Shown piece by piece: positions 1-5,838 of a DNA stretch of 11,405 bases. The notes under the pieces were generated by a model that saw only the letters and a program-made list of their open reading frames with translations, searched no databases and was not told where the DNA came from. The translations under genes and the position numbers were made by a program. The stretch comes from Sulfuritalea sp. (GTDB lineage Bacteria; Pseudomonadota; Gammaproteobacteria; Burkholderiales; Rhodocyclaceae), in assembly GCA_021738105.1 (NCBI GenBank), contig JAIPCS010000108.1, positions 1 through 11,405 of the forward strand, given 5' to 3'. Every line of letters starts with the position of its first letter. Positions within the stretch are counted from its first letter, which is position 1.

Positions 1-2
1 CC

Positions 3-734
3 GCCAGCGTCAAACGCGTGGCGCTGGAACTTGGCGGCAAGTCGGCAGCCATCATCCTCGACGACGCCGACTTCGCGCAGGCGGTCAAGGGTGTGATCGG
101 CAACTGCTATCTCAACTCCGGCCAGACCTGCACCGCGCACACGCGCATGCTGGTGCCCGAGTCGCGTTACGCCGAGGCGGCGCAGCTCGCCGCCGAAGCG
201 GCCAAGGCCTACCTGCCCGGCGACCCGATGGTGGCCGAAACAACGCTGGGGCCGCTGGCCTCGAAGATGCAGCAGGATCGCGTGCGCGACTACATCCGCA
301 AAGGCATCGCCGAAGGCGCCGAACTGCTGACCGGTGGCGCCGATCTACCGGCAGGCGTGAATCCCGCCGGCTACTATGTCGCGCCTACGGTACTGGGCCG
401 GGTCACGCCGGACAGCACCGTCGCCCAGGAAGAAATCTTCGGCCCGGTACTGTCGATCATCACCTACACCGACGAAGACGATGCCGTGCGCATTGCCAAC
501 GACTCCATCTACGGTCTGGCCGGCGGCGTCTGGTCGGCCACAGACGAGCACGCAGAAAACGTCGCCCGTCGCCTGCGCACCGGGCAGGTCGAGATCAACG
601 GCGGCCCGTTCAATCTGTACGCGCCTTTCGGCGGCTACAAGCAGTCGGGCAACGGTCGCGAACTCGGCAAGTACGGCCTGGAAGATTTTCTCGAGTACAA
701 GGCCATGCAGTCCCGCCCTGAACCGAAGCAATAA
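3..734 (+). CDS. Aldehyde dehydrogenase family protein, C-terminal part (5' end outside window)
   Basis: NAD(P)-dependent oxidation of an aldehyde to its acid; the substrate cannot be told from this fragment. The frame is open from base 3, so the gene begins upstream and the GTG at 18 is an internal Val codon. About 243 residues are visible, roughly the C-terminal half of a protein usually near 480 aa. The glutamate active-site motif (LELGGKSA) lies at the very start, and the catalytic cysteine sits about 33 residues later in [11 protein letters not shown]. Further on are the family motifs [10 protein letters not shown] and the C-terminal [19 protein letters not shown]. Both catalytic residues are present, so the enzyme looks functional. 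A strong terminator follows 12 bases after the stop, so this is the last gene of its transcript. The family call is secure; the specific enzyme is not. Confidence 0.95.
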   Translation, partial: ASVKRVALELGGKSAAIILDDADFAQAVKGVIGNCYLNSGQTCTAHTRMLVPESRYAEAAQLAAEAAKAYLPGDPMVAETTLGPLASKMQQDRVRDYIRKGIAEGAELLTGGADLPAGVNPAGYYVAPTVLGRVTPDSTVAQEEIFGPVLSIITYTDEDDAVRIANDSIYGLAGGVWSATDEHAENVARRLRTGQVEINGGPFNLYAPFGGYKQSGNGRELGKYGLEDFLEYKAMQSRPEPKQ

Positions 735-745
735 ACGACGCGGAC

Positions 746-776
746 CCGGCGGCAGACGCACAGCCGCCGGTTATTT
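746..776 (+). terminator. Rho-independent terminator after the aldehyde dehydrogenase gene
   Basis: A perfect 8-bp GC stem, CCGGCGGC (746-753) and GCCGCCGG (763-770), encloses a 9-nt loop and is followed by TTATTT. It starts 12 bases after the stop codon at 734. The T-rich side is on the plus strand only, so it fits the plus-strand gene. The convergent minus-strand gene ending at 811 might still be slowed by the same hairpin. Confidence 0.8.
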
Positions 777-810
777 ACAGGCGCTTCCCGACCTTTCCGT
801 GTCGGCTCGC

Positions 811-1257
811 TTATCCGGCTGAGTTCGGCCGCGTGACTTCCCATGTCGCAACCGGACCGGGAACTATCCGGAACAGCGGATGCGGCTCGGGTACCGATAC
901 ACGCTTGAATTTTTCGAGTCGGGAAGGATCACGCACCCGGAGTTTTGCCACAAGGTGCGCCCACTCATAGTCCAGTTGCCCGCGCGTCGCCACCATGGGA
1001 AGCGAATCTGCTTCAGCGACAATTTTTGTGGCATCGAAGCGGTAGCCCCGCGCCGTTGCCTCCGCCTGAACGCTCTGCAAATACGTCGCTATTGCGGCCA
1101 TGGGTGAGGCTGTTTCGCGAAAACGCTGCAACTGGGGATGGTGGGTATAGCCGCGCGTCAGTCCACCGAGCACCGCCTGCGCCAGCAGCGCTTCGCGCCA
1201 GAGCGCCACCAGGCCGCGAGCGTCCAGATAGCCAGGATGCAGTGTCCACAAACGCAC
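811..1257 (-). CDS. Pyrimidine dimer DNA glycosylase / endonuclease V family protein (Pyr_excise-like)
   Basis: Predicted base-excision repair enzyme of the family that cuts the glycosyl bond at UV-induced pyrimidine dimers and nicks the abasic site. The 148-aa protein carries the conserved N-terminal pattern MRLWTLHPGYLDARGLVALW followed by REALLAQAVL, then GYTHHPQLQRF, a helix of the form AIATYLQSVQAEATARGY, and a C-terminal PHPLFRIVPGPVATWEV. I recall this arrangement from cellular proteins annotated in Pfam Pyr_excise. The start is GTG at 1257-1255, only 3 bases after the TGA of the upstream membrane-protein gene, so translation is probably coupled. T4 endonuclease V uses the amino group of Thr2 as nucleophile. 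Here residue 2 is Arg, before which the initiator Met is normally retained, so the biochemical activity is assumed from the family only. Confidence 0.8.
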   Translation of the reverse strand: MRLWTLHPGYLDARGLVALWREALLAQAVLGGLTRGYTHHPQLQRFRETASPMAAIATYLQSVQAEATARGYRFDATKIVAEADSLPMVATRGQLDYEWAHLVAKLRVRDPSRLEKFKRVSVPEPHPLFRIVPGPVATWEVTRPNSAG

Positions 1258-1260
1258 CGG

Positions 1261-2295
1261 TCAATGCCTCCTGTCGACCAGTTCCCGCAACGGCAGCGGC
1301 AAGAGCCCGCGCAAGCGCACGGATATCGCCTCCTCGTGACGTTGCCAGATGACGCCGAGATAGATCAGCCCCAGGCCGATGAGCGTGAGCACAAACGGAA
1401 ACATCAGGCTGTCCTTGAACACTTCATAGGCGAGGTGACCAAGATAGCCGGCCGCGCCCAAACCGCCGAAGACGGCAAATACCCGGCGCGCAAGCGTTGC
1501 GCCCACGGTGATCATCAGCAGGTTGATGCAGAGGTAGATGAACTTGTTCAGCTCGCTGTCCGAATGCATCATGGACAAACCGCCCCAGAACGCCATCACG
1601 CCAAACACGTAAAGCCAGAATGCATAGTCTTTGTCGTCTCGTGTACGGACATCGACCCAGAAAGCCAGAAGCACGATGAGCAATCCGAACCAGAGCGACA
1701 CGAGCTTTCGCAATTCCCACGCCTGATCGGCATCGCCGAAGAGAAACGGCGTCAAATCCATACTCATGTACCACAGCGTCAACGCCACCGGCATGACCAG
1801 GAAGGGCAGACGGTAGCGCTGGAGCATGACGGCACCGAAGGCAAGCGTCGCGAGTTCCATGAACATCCAGCGCCAGTCGATGTGCGTGTGATACGCGCGG
1901 TAGGCCAGCCCGTCCGCCCACCAGCCCATCCCTTCCTGAATTCCATACACCGCCAATGGCGTCAGCGCCACCACGAATGTGGCGGTAATGCCGGCCGGAA
2001 TAGGGAGATGCAGCCGATCCAGAAAGTAGCCGGTGAGCCACAGGCCGGCGCCGGCATAGGCCATGGCAATGAAGAAAAGCCCCCAGCCGCCAAAGCTTTC
2101 CCAACCCAGAGTCATGAACAAGCTCATGGCGCCAATGGCAATCAGGCCACCGAGGTAGTACAGGATGTGCGTGAAGCGGAAGCCGGGCGTGTTGGCACCG
2201 CGCTCAGAAAGAAACGCCCAGAGCTGCTCTGCCTGAGCGTCGCTCAACAGACCGCGATTAACGGCTGCTTTGAGGTTGGTTCGATTTAAGTCCAT
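1261..2295 (-). CDS. Polytopic membrane protein, DUF2157-like N-terminus, function unknown
   Basis: A 344-aa integral inner-membrane protein. The first 35 residues are soluble and helical (LLSDAQAEQLWAFL, similar to the N-terminal segment of DUF2157 proteins). About nine or ten hydrophobic helices follow, near residues 42-63, 68-91, 102-120, 145-160, 163-180, 198-215, 225-243, 252-270, 273-290 and 297-316. The tail is short and basic. No catalytic motif is visible. The ATG at 2295 is preceded by AGGCG about 7 bases upstream, a modest ribosome binding site. The gene lies 63 bases after the YoeB stop and 3 bases before the glycosylase GTG, so the two genes form an operon that may also receive readthrough from the toxin-antitoxin promoter. 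The DUF2157 assignment is tentative. Confidence 0.75.
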   Translation of the reverse strand: MDLNRTNLKAAVNRGLLSDAQAEQLWAFLSERGANTPGFRFTHILYYLGGLIAIGAMSLFMTLGWESFGGWGLFFIAMAYAGAGLWLTGYFLDRLHLPIPAGITATFVVALTPLAVYGIQEGMGWWADGLAYRAYHTHIDWRWMFMELATLAFGAVMLQRYRLPFLVMPVALTLWYMSMDLTPFLFGDADQAWELRKLVSLWFGLLIVLLAFWVDVRTRDDKDYAFWLYVFGVMAFWGGLSMMHSDSELNKFIYLCINLLMITVGATLARRVFAVFGGLGAAGYLGHLAYEVFKDSLMFPFVLTLIGLGLIYLGVIWQRHEEAISVRLRGLLPLPLRELVDRRH

Positions 2296-2358
2296 GAATA
2301 ACGCCTGACATTATCGGCGCCTCGCCACGTCTTTGTTGATGGATGGTTTAGCCTCTGC

Positions 2359-2622
2359 TCACTCATAGTGAGTCCACATACGCAAGACGCGAACCGTTTT
2401 CTCTTTGACAAAGACCTCGTACACAATCCGATGCTGAATGTTGATGCGACGAGAAAATGCGCCCGCCAGATCACCAACCAATTTCTCGAAGGGTGGCGGA
2501 TTCTGAAACGGGTCGGCGGCAAGAACCGTCAGCATTTCTTGCGCCTTTAGTTTTAGACCGCTTGCAGCGAGCTTCTTTGCATCCTTCATTGCTTGCTTGG
2601 CATAGACAATTTCCCAACTCAC
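2359..2622 (-). CDS. yoeB: YoeB/Txe-family toxin, ribosome-dependent mRNA interferase
   Basis: Small 87-aa RelE-superfamily toxin that, in this family, binds the ribosome and cleaves mRNA in the A site, stopping translation until bound by its YefM antitoxin. The protein begins MSWEIVYAKQAMKDAKKLA, has the family core PPPFEKLVGDLAGAFSRRI and QHRIVYEV, and ends with HYE. Its SRRI arginines, the Glu in FEKL and the terminal His-Tyr match the catalytic positions known from E. coli YoeB. I chose the GTG at 2622 because it gives the classic GTGA overlap (4 bases) with the antitoxin stop and matches the usual family N-terminus. A second GTG 3 bases upstream would add one residue. All expected key residues are present, so the toxin looks intact. 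Confidence 0.9.
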   Translation of the reverse strand: MSWEIVYAKQAMKDAKKLAASGLKLKAQEMLTVLAADPFQNPPPFEKLVGDLAGAFSRRINIQHRIVYEVFVKEKTVRVLRMWTHYE

Positions 2623-2861
2623 CACTTAAGCGCCTTCGAACTCTTTGCGAGGGGCTCGGCCATACCTGCTTTGATGGACTCTCGCATGCCGGGCACCGCG
2701 AGCAGGTACAAGGTTTCCTGAATGGCACTCCAATCCTCCGCGGAGAGCAGCACCGCACTGCTGCGTTTTCCGGAAATGATGATTGGCTCGTGTGACTCCG
2801 CTGTCTGGTCTATGAGCCGATACAGATTGGCGCGAGCCTCGCTGGCGGTAAGAGTGTTCAT
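2619..2861 (-). CDS. yefM: YefM/Phd-family antitoxin
   Basis: Antitoxin of 80 aa that should neutralise the overlapping YoeB toxin through its C-terminal part and repress the operon through its N-terminal Phd/YefM fold. The N-terminus MNTLTASEARANLYRLIDQT and the following EPIIISGKRSSAVLLSAEDW are the standard DNA-binding half. The C-terminus (KAGMAEPLAKSSKALKW) is the toxin-wrapping part. An upstream in-frame TTG exists at 2876, but the Shine-Dalgarno GAGGGAG lies inside that extension, 6 bases before the ATG at 2861, so the ATG is the start. The gene comes first in the operon and overlaps the toxin by 4 bases. A matching operator lies about 30 bases upstream. Confidence 0.9.
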   Translation of the reverse strand: MNTLTASEARANLYRLIDQTAESHEPIIISGKRSSAVLLSAEDWSAIQETLYLLAVPGMRESIKAGMAEPLAKSSKALKW

Positions 2862-2886
2862 TTCGTGCTCCCTCAAAGTAGCGAGA

Positions 2887-2914
2887 ATGGTACGCTAATG
2901 CGTACGCTAGTCAA
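2887..2914 (-). promoter_or_regulatory. yefM-yoeB promoter with embedded autoregulatory operator
   Basis: Read on the minus strand, TTGACT (2914-2909) and TACCAT (2892-2887) are separated by 16 bases, giving a sigma70-type promoter about 25 bases upstream of the yefM ATG. The spacer and the edge of the -10 element hold the perfect inverted repeat GTACGC-TAAT-GCGTAC (2890-2905). Part of it repeats as a direct GTACGCTA at 2890 and 2902. YefM operators known from E. coli also carry GTAC-centred palindromes, so this is the likely binding site of the YefM-YoeB complex. The promoter boxes are imperfect; the palindrome is exact. Confidence 0.65.
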
Positions 2915-3164
2915 GCGACTATGCCAGCGCTTCATAAAACCAAGCATTTGAGGTCGAAGGCGCTAGACGCGTATCACACAGCTCCTCGACCCCGTGGTTA
3001 CCTCTCACCACGCCCCAGGAACCAAATGAAGTGCGCTGGAGCCGGAGGGCGAAAATAGCCAAACCGTGGCACAACAATTGAGTATGACAGTGGCCCAGAA
3101 GCTCACCTGAAACGACTGCTTCTTTGACTTGTGCCGGAATAGCCGCTGAGCGAAAAGTGCGCCG

Positions 3165-3227
3165 GGCCAACGTAAAATTGAGGGGCTGCGCGCTTTTGCG
3201 CACTCCCGCTCGAATGCAGGGTTAGGC
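3165..3227 (-). other. attC-like integron recombination site
   Basis: Read on the minus strand, the site opens with GCCTAAC (3227-3221), a perfect RYYYAAC core. It closes with GTTGGCC (3171-3165), a GTTRRRY core with one mismatch. Between them, the segment TCGAGCGGG pairs with CCCCTCAA on the other side, leaving unpaired bases as in known attC hairpins. A small terminal stem with GCGC arms around AAAA sits in the middle. The total length of 63 bases is within the normal attC range. The stop codon of the 208-aa gene (TAA, 3224-3222) lies inside the first core, the usual geometry of integron cassettes. Covariance-model scoring was not possible here. Confidence 0.7.
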
Positions 3228-3848
3228 CTTGGATGTATCTTCATAAGCCTCAGCCGTGTCCCATTGACCCTTCCACACGAAGATCATTTTAAGAATCTTG
3301 GGCTCTATACCATCGCCGGAAACTTGAACTGTAAGTCGATACGTTTCCGTCTTTGATGTGAACAACTGCCTGTACCGGTGCGGGAACGGATTGATCTGCG
3401 GCGTGAAGGTCTTGACCGATTTGCTCGTTGCAATTACATCGATGTACTGTGAAACCCCATTGGGTAGGTCGAGGGGCGCGCGCTCCCTCCCAGACTCTTG
3501 GCACGACCACGCGAGCTGAATACTGTCAGCGTAGAGCGTGTTGACGAAACACGAATCCGTCGCCTTCGTTTCAACCTTTACAAGATACGCTCGGCAAGCC
3601 CGTGCGAGTCGTGGCTTATCGTTCGTGACTTTAACGCGGAAGTACACGGCCTCAGATCCATCAGTTGTGGGCGTTCGCGTTACACAGTCCTCGGAGCTGG
3701 AGAAACTCAATCGAAGGACGGGGCGGAACAGGCGCTGGCGTGCAGGCTCGGCGAACACGGCTGAGATAAAGCCGAGGACAAATGTGGCAACTGGCGTTAT
3801 CGACGAAAGCCAGGGCATAGATGCGGCGGCAGTTGTGAACTCACACAT
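3222..3848 (-). CDS. Membrane-anchored protein of unknown function carried by an integron-like cassette
   Basis: I do not recognise the family. The 208-aa protein has a short polar N-terminus, one hydrophobic segment near residues 13-33 (ITPVATFVLGFISAVFA), then a basic stretch (RQRLFRPVLRL). The remaining 160 or so residues look rich in beta strands, with repeated patterns such as VYFRVKVTNDKPRLARACRAYLV and YRLTVQVSGDG, suggestive of an immunoglobulin-like fold on the inner face of the membrane (inference). The ATG at 3848 lies 16 bases after a GTTAGGC core, and the TAA is part of the attC-like site. Such tight framing is typical of cassette genes. The ribosome binding site is weak (AAGG about 11 bases upstream). 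No cassette promoter is evident. Confidence 0.7.
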   Translation of the reverse strand: MCEFTTAAASMPWLSSITPVATFVLGFISAVFAEPARQRLFRPVLRLSFSSSEDCVTRTPTTDGSEAVYFRVKVTNDKPRLARACRAYLVKVETKATDSCFVNTLYADSIQLAWSCQESGRERAPLDLPNGVSQYIDVIATSKSVKTFTPQINPFPHRYRQLFTSKTETYRLTVQVSGDGIEPKILKMIFVWKGQWDTAEAYEDTSKA

Positions 3849-3864
3849 GGCGATGTTTACCTTG

Positions 3865-3880
3865 GCCTAACTTTGTATTA
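3865..3880 (-). other. Cassette 5' boundary: GTTAGGC core, resembling an attI/attC crossover site
   Basis: On the minus strand, GTTAGGC (3871-3865) matches GTTRRRY exactly. It is preceded by TAATACAAA, so the local sequence TACAAAGTTAGGCC closely resembles the crossover region of the class 1 attI site as I remember it (AACAAAGTTAGGCC). No RYYYAAC partner core lies within about 100 bases upstream, so this is not the end of a complete preceding attC. It is either an attI-like site or an orphan core. The cassette would run from 3870 down to 3171, about 700 bases. Confidence 0.5.
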
Positions 3881-3985
3881 GCCGACAAAAATGTCGGGCT
3901 AACTGGCCAATGTCCGATATCACCTGCCGAATGTCGATATAAAACCCAGGAATGTCCACTATCACCCCCCTTTTGTCGGGCTAAT
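3878..3985. repeat. Array of about 21-bp-spaced AATGTC repeats, with a hairpin at one end
   Basis: The hexamer AATGTC begins at 3890, 3909, 3930 and 3951, and a TTTGTC variant begins at 3972, giving spacings of 19, 21, 21 and 21 bp, close to two helical turns. The first and last units share the identical 11-mer TGTCGGGCTAA (3892-3902 and 3974-3984). Units 2 and 4 share a TATCAC tail at the same offset. The left end is an inverted repeat: TTAGCCGACA (3878-3887) against TGTCGGGCTAA (3892-3902), with one unpaired G. Phased binding sites of this kind occur at ends of transposons with multi-site DDE transposases and in iteron regions. Which applies is not decided by the sequence. Confidence 0.6.
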
Positions 3986-4241
3986 TTTTATCCGGAACAC
4001 ACAGGCGCGCCTTATTGCCAAAAATTCCCGCATAGGTTCTGCGGCAGATTGGCTGGAATGGCGATGGAATATTACCTGACAACGGGAGGTTTTCAAACCG
4101 CGCCCACGCCTGTTTGTCGTGAGCTTGACGAATGAGTGCCCTGGCCAGTACGGACGCCGTATCACCAGCGCCGACTTTACAGGTGGCCGGCGATGCGTTC
4201 ATTCCGCGCCGGTGAAAAGTCGGCGATGACAATACGGCAGC
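3986..4241. other. Non-coding or degenerate stretch between the repeat array and the diguanylate cyclase gene
   Basis: No convincing gene. A minus-strand open frame of 83 codons (4232-3981) has no ribosome binding site and no family I recognise. Its stop codon falls inside the last TTAGCCCGACA copy of the repeat array, so it could be the decayed C-terminus of a transposition protein, but that is speculation. The stretch also contains the nested inverted repeat at 4169-4225. Confidence 0.4.
4169..4225. repeat. Nested inverted repeat downstream of the diguanylate cyclase gene
   Basis: Outer arms CGCCGACTTT (4169-4178) and AAAGTCGGCG (4216-4225) match perfectly over 10 bp. Inside them, CCGGCG (4187-4192) pairs with CGCCGG (4207-4212), leaving a 14-nt apical loop. 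The structure begins 17 bases after the cyclase stop (minus strand) and could end that transcript or protect its 3' end. There is no long T-run, so a simple rho-independent terminator is not certain. Confidence 0.55.
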
Positions 4242-5393
4242 CTATTCGATTTCTACCCGATTGCGGCCATTGGCCTTGGCCCTGTACAGCGCCTTGTCGG
4301 CACGCGCAACCAGCGTGCTGCTCGTATCGTTGCTTTTGTAGAAGGAGACGCCGATGGAAATGGTGACCTTCTCCCGACGCTCAGCGAGCATCAGTTCGCT
4401 GGTTTCGACACGCTCCCGGAGTCTCTGCGCCGCTGCGATCGCCCCGTCTCCGCCCAGATCGGGTAGCAGCACCAGAAACTCTTCACCACCGAAACGCCCG
4501 ATCACATCGGCTTCCCGCAGCACCGTTGTCATGGATTGCACGATGGAGCGCAGTGCGTCATCGCCGCTGGCGTGGCCATGGGAATCGTTGATGTCTTTGA
4601 AGTGATCGATATCGATCATCAAAACCGTGAGCGGTCGCCCATACCGCTGACAGCGGGCGATCTCGATCTCAAGATCGTTCAGCACGCCGCGGCGATTGAT
4701 AATTCCGGTCAGTTCATCCGTGATTGCCGACCGGCTCAGGGCCTGATTTGCTTTGAGTTCATTTCCCAAAGCAACACGCAGTTCTTCCGAAAGTCGCTCT
4801 ACGGCCAGGTGATTGGCAACAGCTTTGCGGATGCGGCGATTGTTGATCGCTGCCACGGCAGCAAGCAAGATCATGTAGACAATCACACATGCCAGCATGG
4901 TGCCTCCCAGCTCGCCACGACCAAACGAAGCAATGAACGCGACCACGGTAAAACCAACAGACAGCATGTACGCCAGAAAAATTCGCAGGTATACGGTTAA
5001 CGACGAAATCACAAACGACATGGCCGCTGCGAGGATCATCAACCGAACATAGTAGAGAGCGTCTATCGATTCTGAATCGAATACAAAGATGGCGCTTCCC
5101 CAGCCAAAACCTGTCAAGGCGCAGCACACGGCCTCGAAGTTCACCAGACGAATTGCATCTTTTCCAGCCGCGATCGCCCACAGTGCATAGCGGGCGAACA
5201 GGATACGAAAAATGAACACCATGACCATGGCGATCACCCAGGGGAGATATTGTCGCCAAGGGTACGTCGAAAGGTGTGGAAACACCATGATACCAGCGCC
5301 GAGAATGCCGACTCCAGCCGACATGGTGATGCGCTTGAACGCCTGGGTCGCGAGCGCTGCTTCGGTAATTCCTGCAGGTGTTGATGCAATCAA
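4242..5393 (-). CDS. Membrane-bound diguanylate cyclase (GGDEF domain)
   Basis: Makes the second messenger cyclic di-GMP from two GTP at the inner membrane. The 383-aa protein has about six hydrophobic helices in residues 24-185, a helical linker at 188-222, and a GGDEF domain from 224 to the end. The active-site motif is GGEEF (302-306), metal-binding DIDHFKDIND is at 261-270, and the inhibitory I-site READ (293-296, RxxD five residues before GGEEF) is present, so product feedback is expected. The N-terminal membrane region resembles MASE-type sensors, but I cannot assign a class. The frame's only initiators before the first helix are a TTG at 5393 and, inside the helix region, an ATG at codon 24. 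Neither has a clear ribosome binding site, so the start is uncertain. The gene stands alone. Confidence 0.93.
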   Translation of the reverse strand: MIASTPAGITEAALATQAFKRITMSAGVGILGAGIMVFPHLSTYPWRQYLPWVIAMVMVFIFRILFARYALWAIAAGKDAIRLVNFEAVCCALTGFGWGSAIFVFDSESIDALYYVRLMILAAAMSFVISSLTVYLRIFLAYMLSVGFTVVAFIASFGRGELGGTMLACVIVYMILLAAVAAINNRRIRKAVANHLAVERLSEELRVALGNELKANQALSRSAITDELTGIINRRGVLNDLEIEIARCQRYGRPLTVLMIDIDHFKDINDSHGHASGDDALRSIVQSMTTVLREADVIGRFGGEEFLVLLPDLGGDGAIAAAQRLRERVETSELMLAERREKVTISIGVSFYKSNDTSSTLVARADKALYRAKANGRNRVEIE

Positions 5394-5838
5394 AAGGATG
5401 CACCCATTGTCGGAGGAAAAGCGTTACCGATAGATAAAGCTAATCAATAGTCGCTGCGGAAATCCTATGCCCTTTTGCTGACGACAACAATGCTTACTAA
5501 AGTTATATGATTTTTAGCGCACAGGTGCGCGCGCCCGGCGACACCCGAAACCGCCGCAAACCTGCTCAGCGCCAATCAGACTGCTAGTCAGATTGACCAT
5601 GATGCATGTGGCCAACATCCATTTTGGATCATCGCACCTGAACATCCGGCCCAACAAATCGGCGCTGATGAAGCAACTGAAAAGGCAACTGCGCAGCAAG
5701 AAGGGACAGGACAAAACCCTGTCCGCTTCGCTGCGGATGCGCTACAAGGCGGTCGAGCAAAAGACGCTCAGCTTTGCAGATCAGGGATTCCGCTTCGCGG
5801 GCAGATCTCCTCGCCGTAGCGGATGGCAATACGGTGGC
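5394..5838. other. Intergenic stretch with no convincing gene
   Basis: This stretch of about 445 bases lies between the start of the diguanylate cyclase gene and the end of the aminotransferase gene, both on the minus strand. It should contain the cyclase promoter, but I see no clear -35/-10 pair. A short palindrome GCGCAC-AG-GTGCGC lies at 5517-5530 next to an AT-rich patch. A plus-strand frame from 5593 and a minus-strand frame ending at 5629 are open, but neither has a ribosome binding site or recognisable domain, and the plus frame runs into the aminotransferase gene. Confidence 0.5.

Noticed and set aside
1138..2289. Long plus-strand open frame of 383 codons
   Set aside because: It is antisense to the polytopic membrane protein. 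Its His/Gln/Glu-rich composition is the usual mirror of hydrophobic codons, and it has no start signals.
2296..2358. attC site downstream of yoeB, which would make the toxin-antitoxin pair a second cassette
   Set aside because: No paired RYYYAAC and GTTRRRY cores are found in this gap, and the pair has its own promoter.
2919..3244. Overlapping minus-strand open frames between the yefM promoter and the cassette gene
   Set aside because: They run through the attC-like site, overlap each other in different frames, and have no start signals or family features. I treat 2915-3164 as non-coding or decayed DNA.
3878..3985. CRISPR array
   Set aside because: The conserved part of each unit is only about 6-11 bases and the spacing is about 21 bases, too short for CRISPR repeat-spacer units; no cas genes are present.
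5517..5530. Terminator at the GCGCAC/GTGCGC palindrome
   Set aside because: The loop would be only 2 nt and no T-run follows on either strand; no gene ends next to it.
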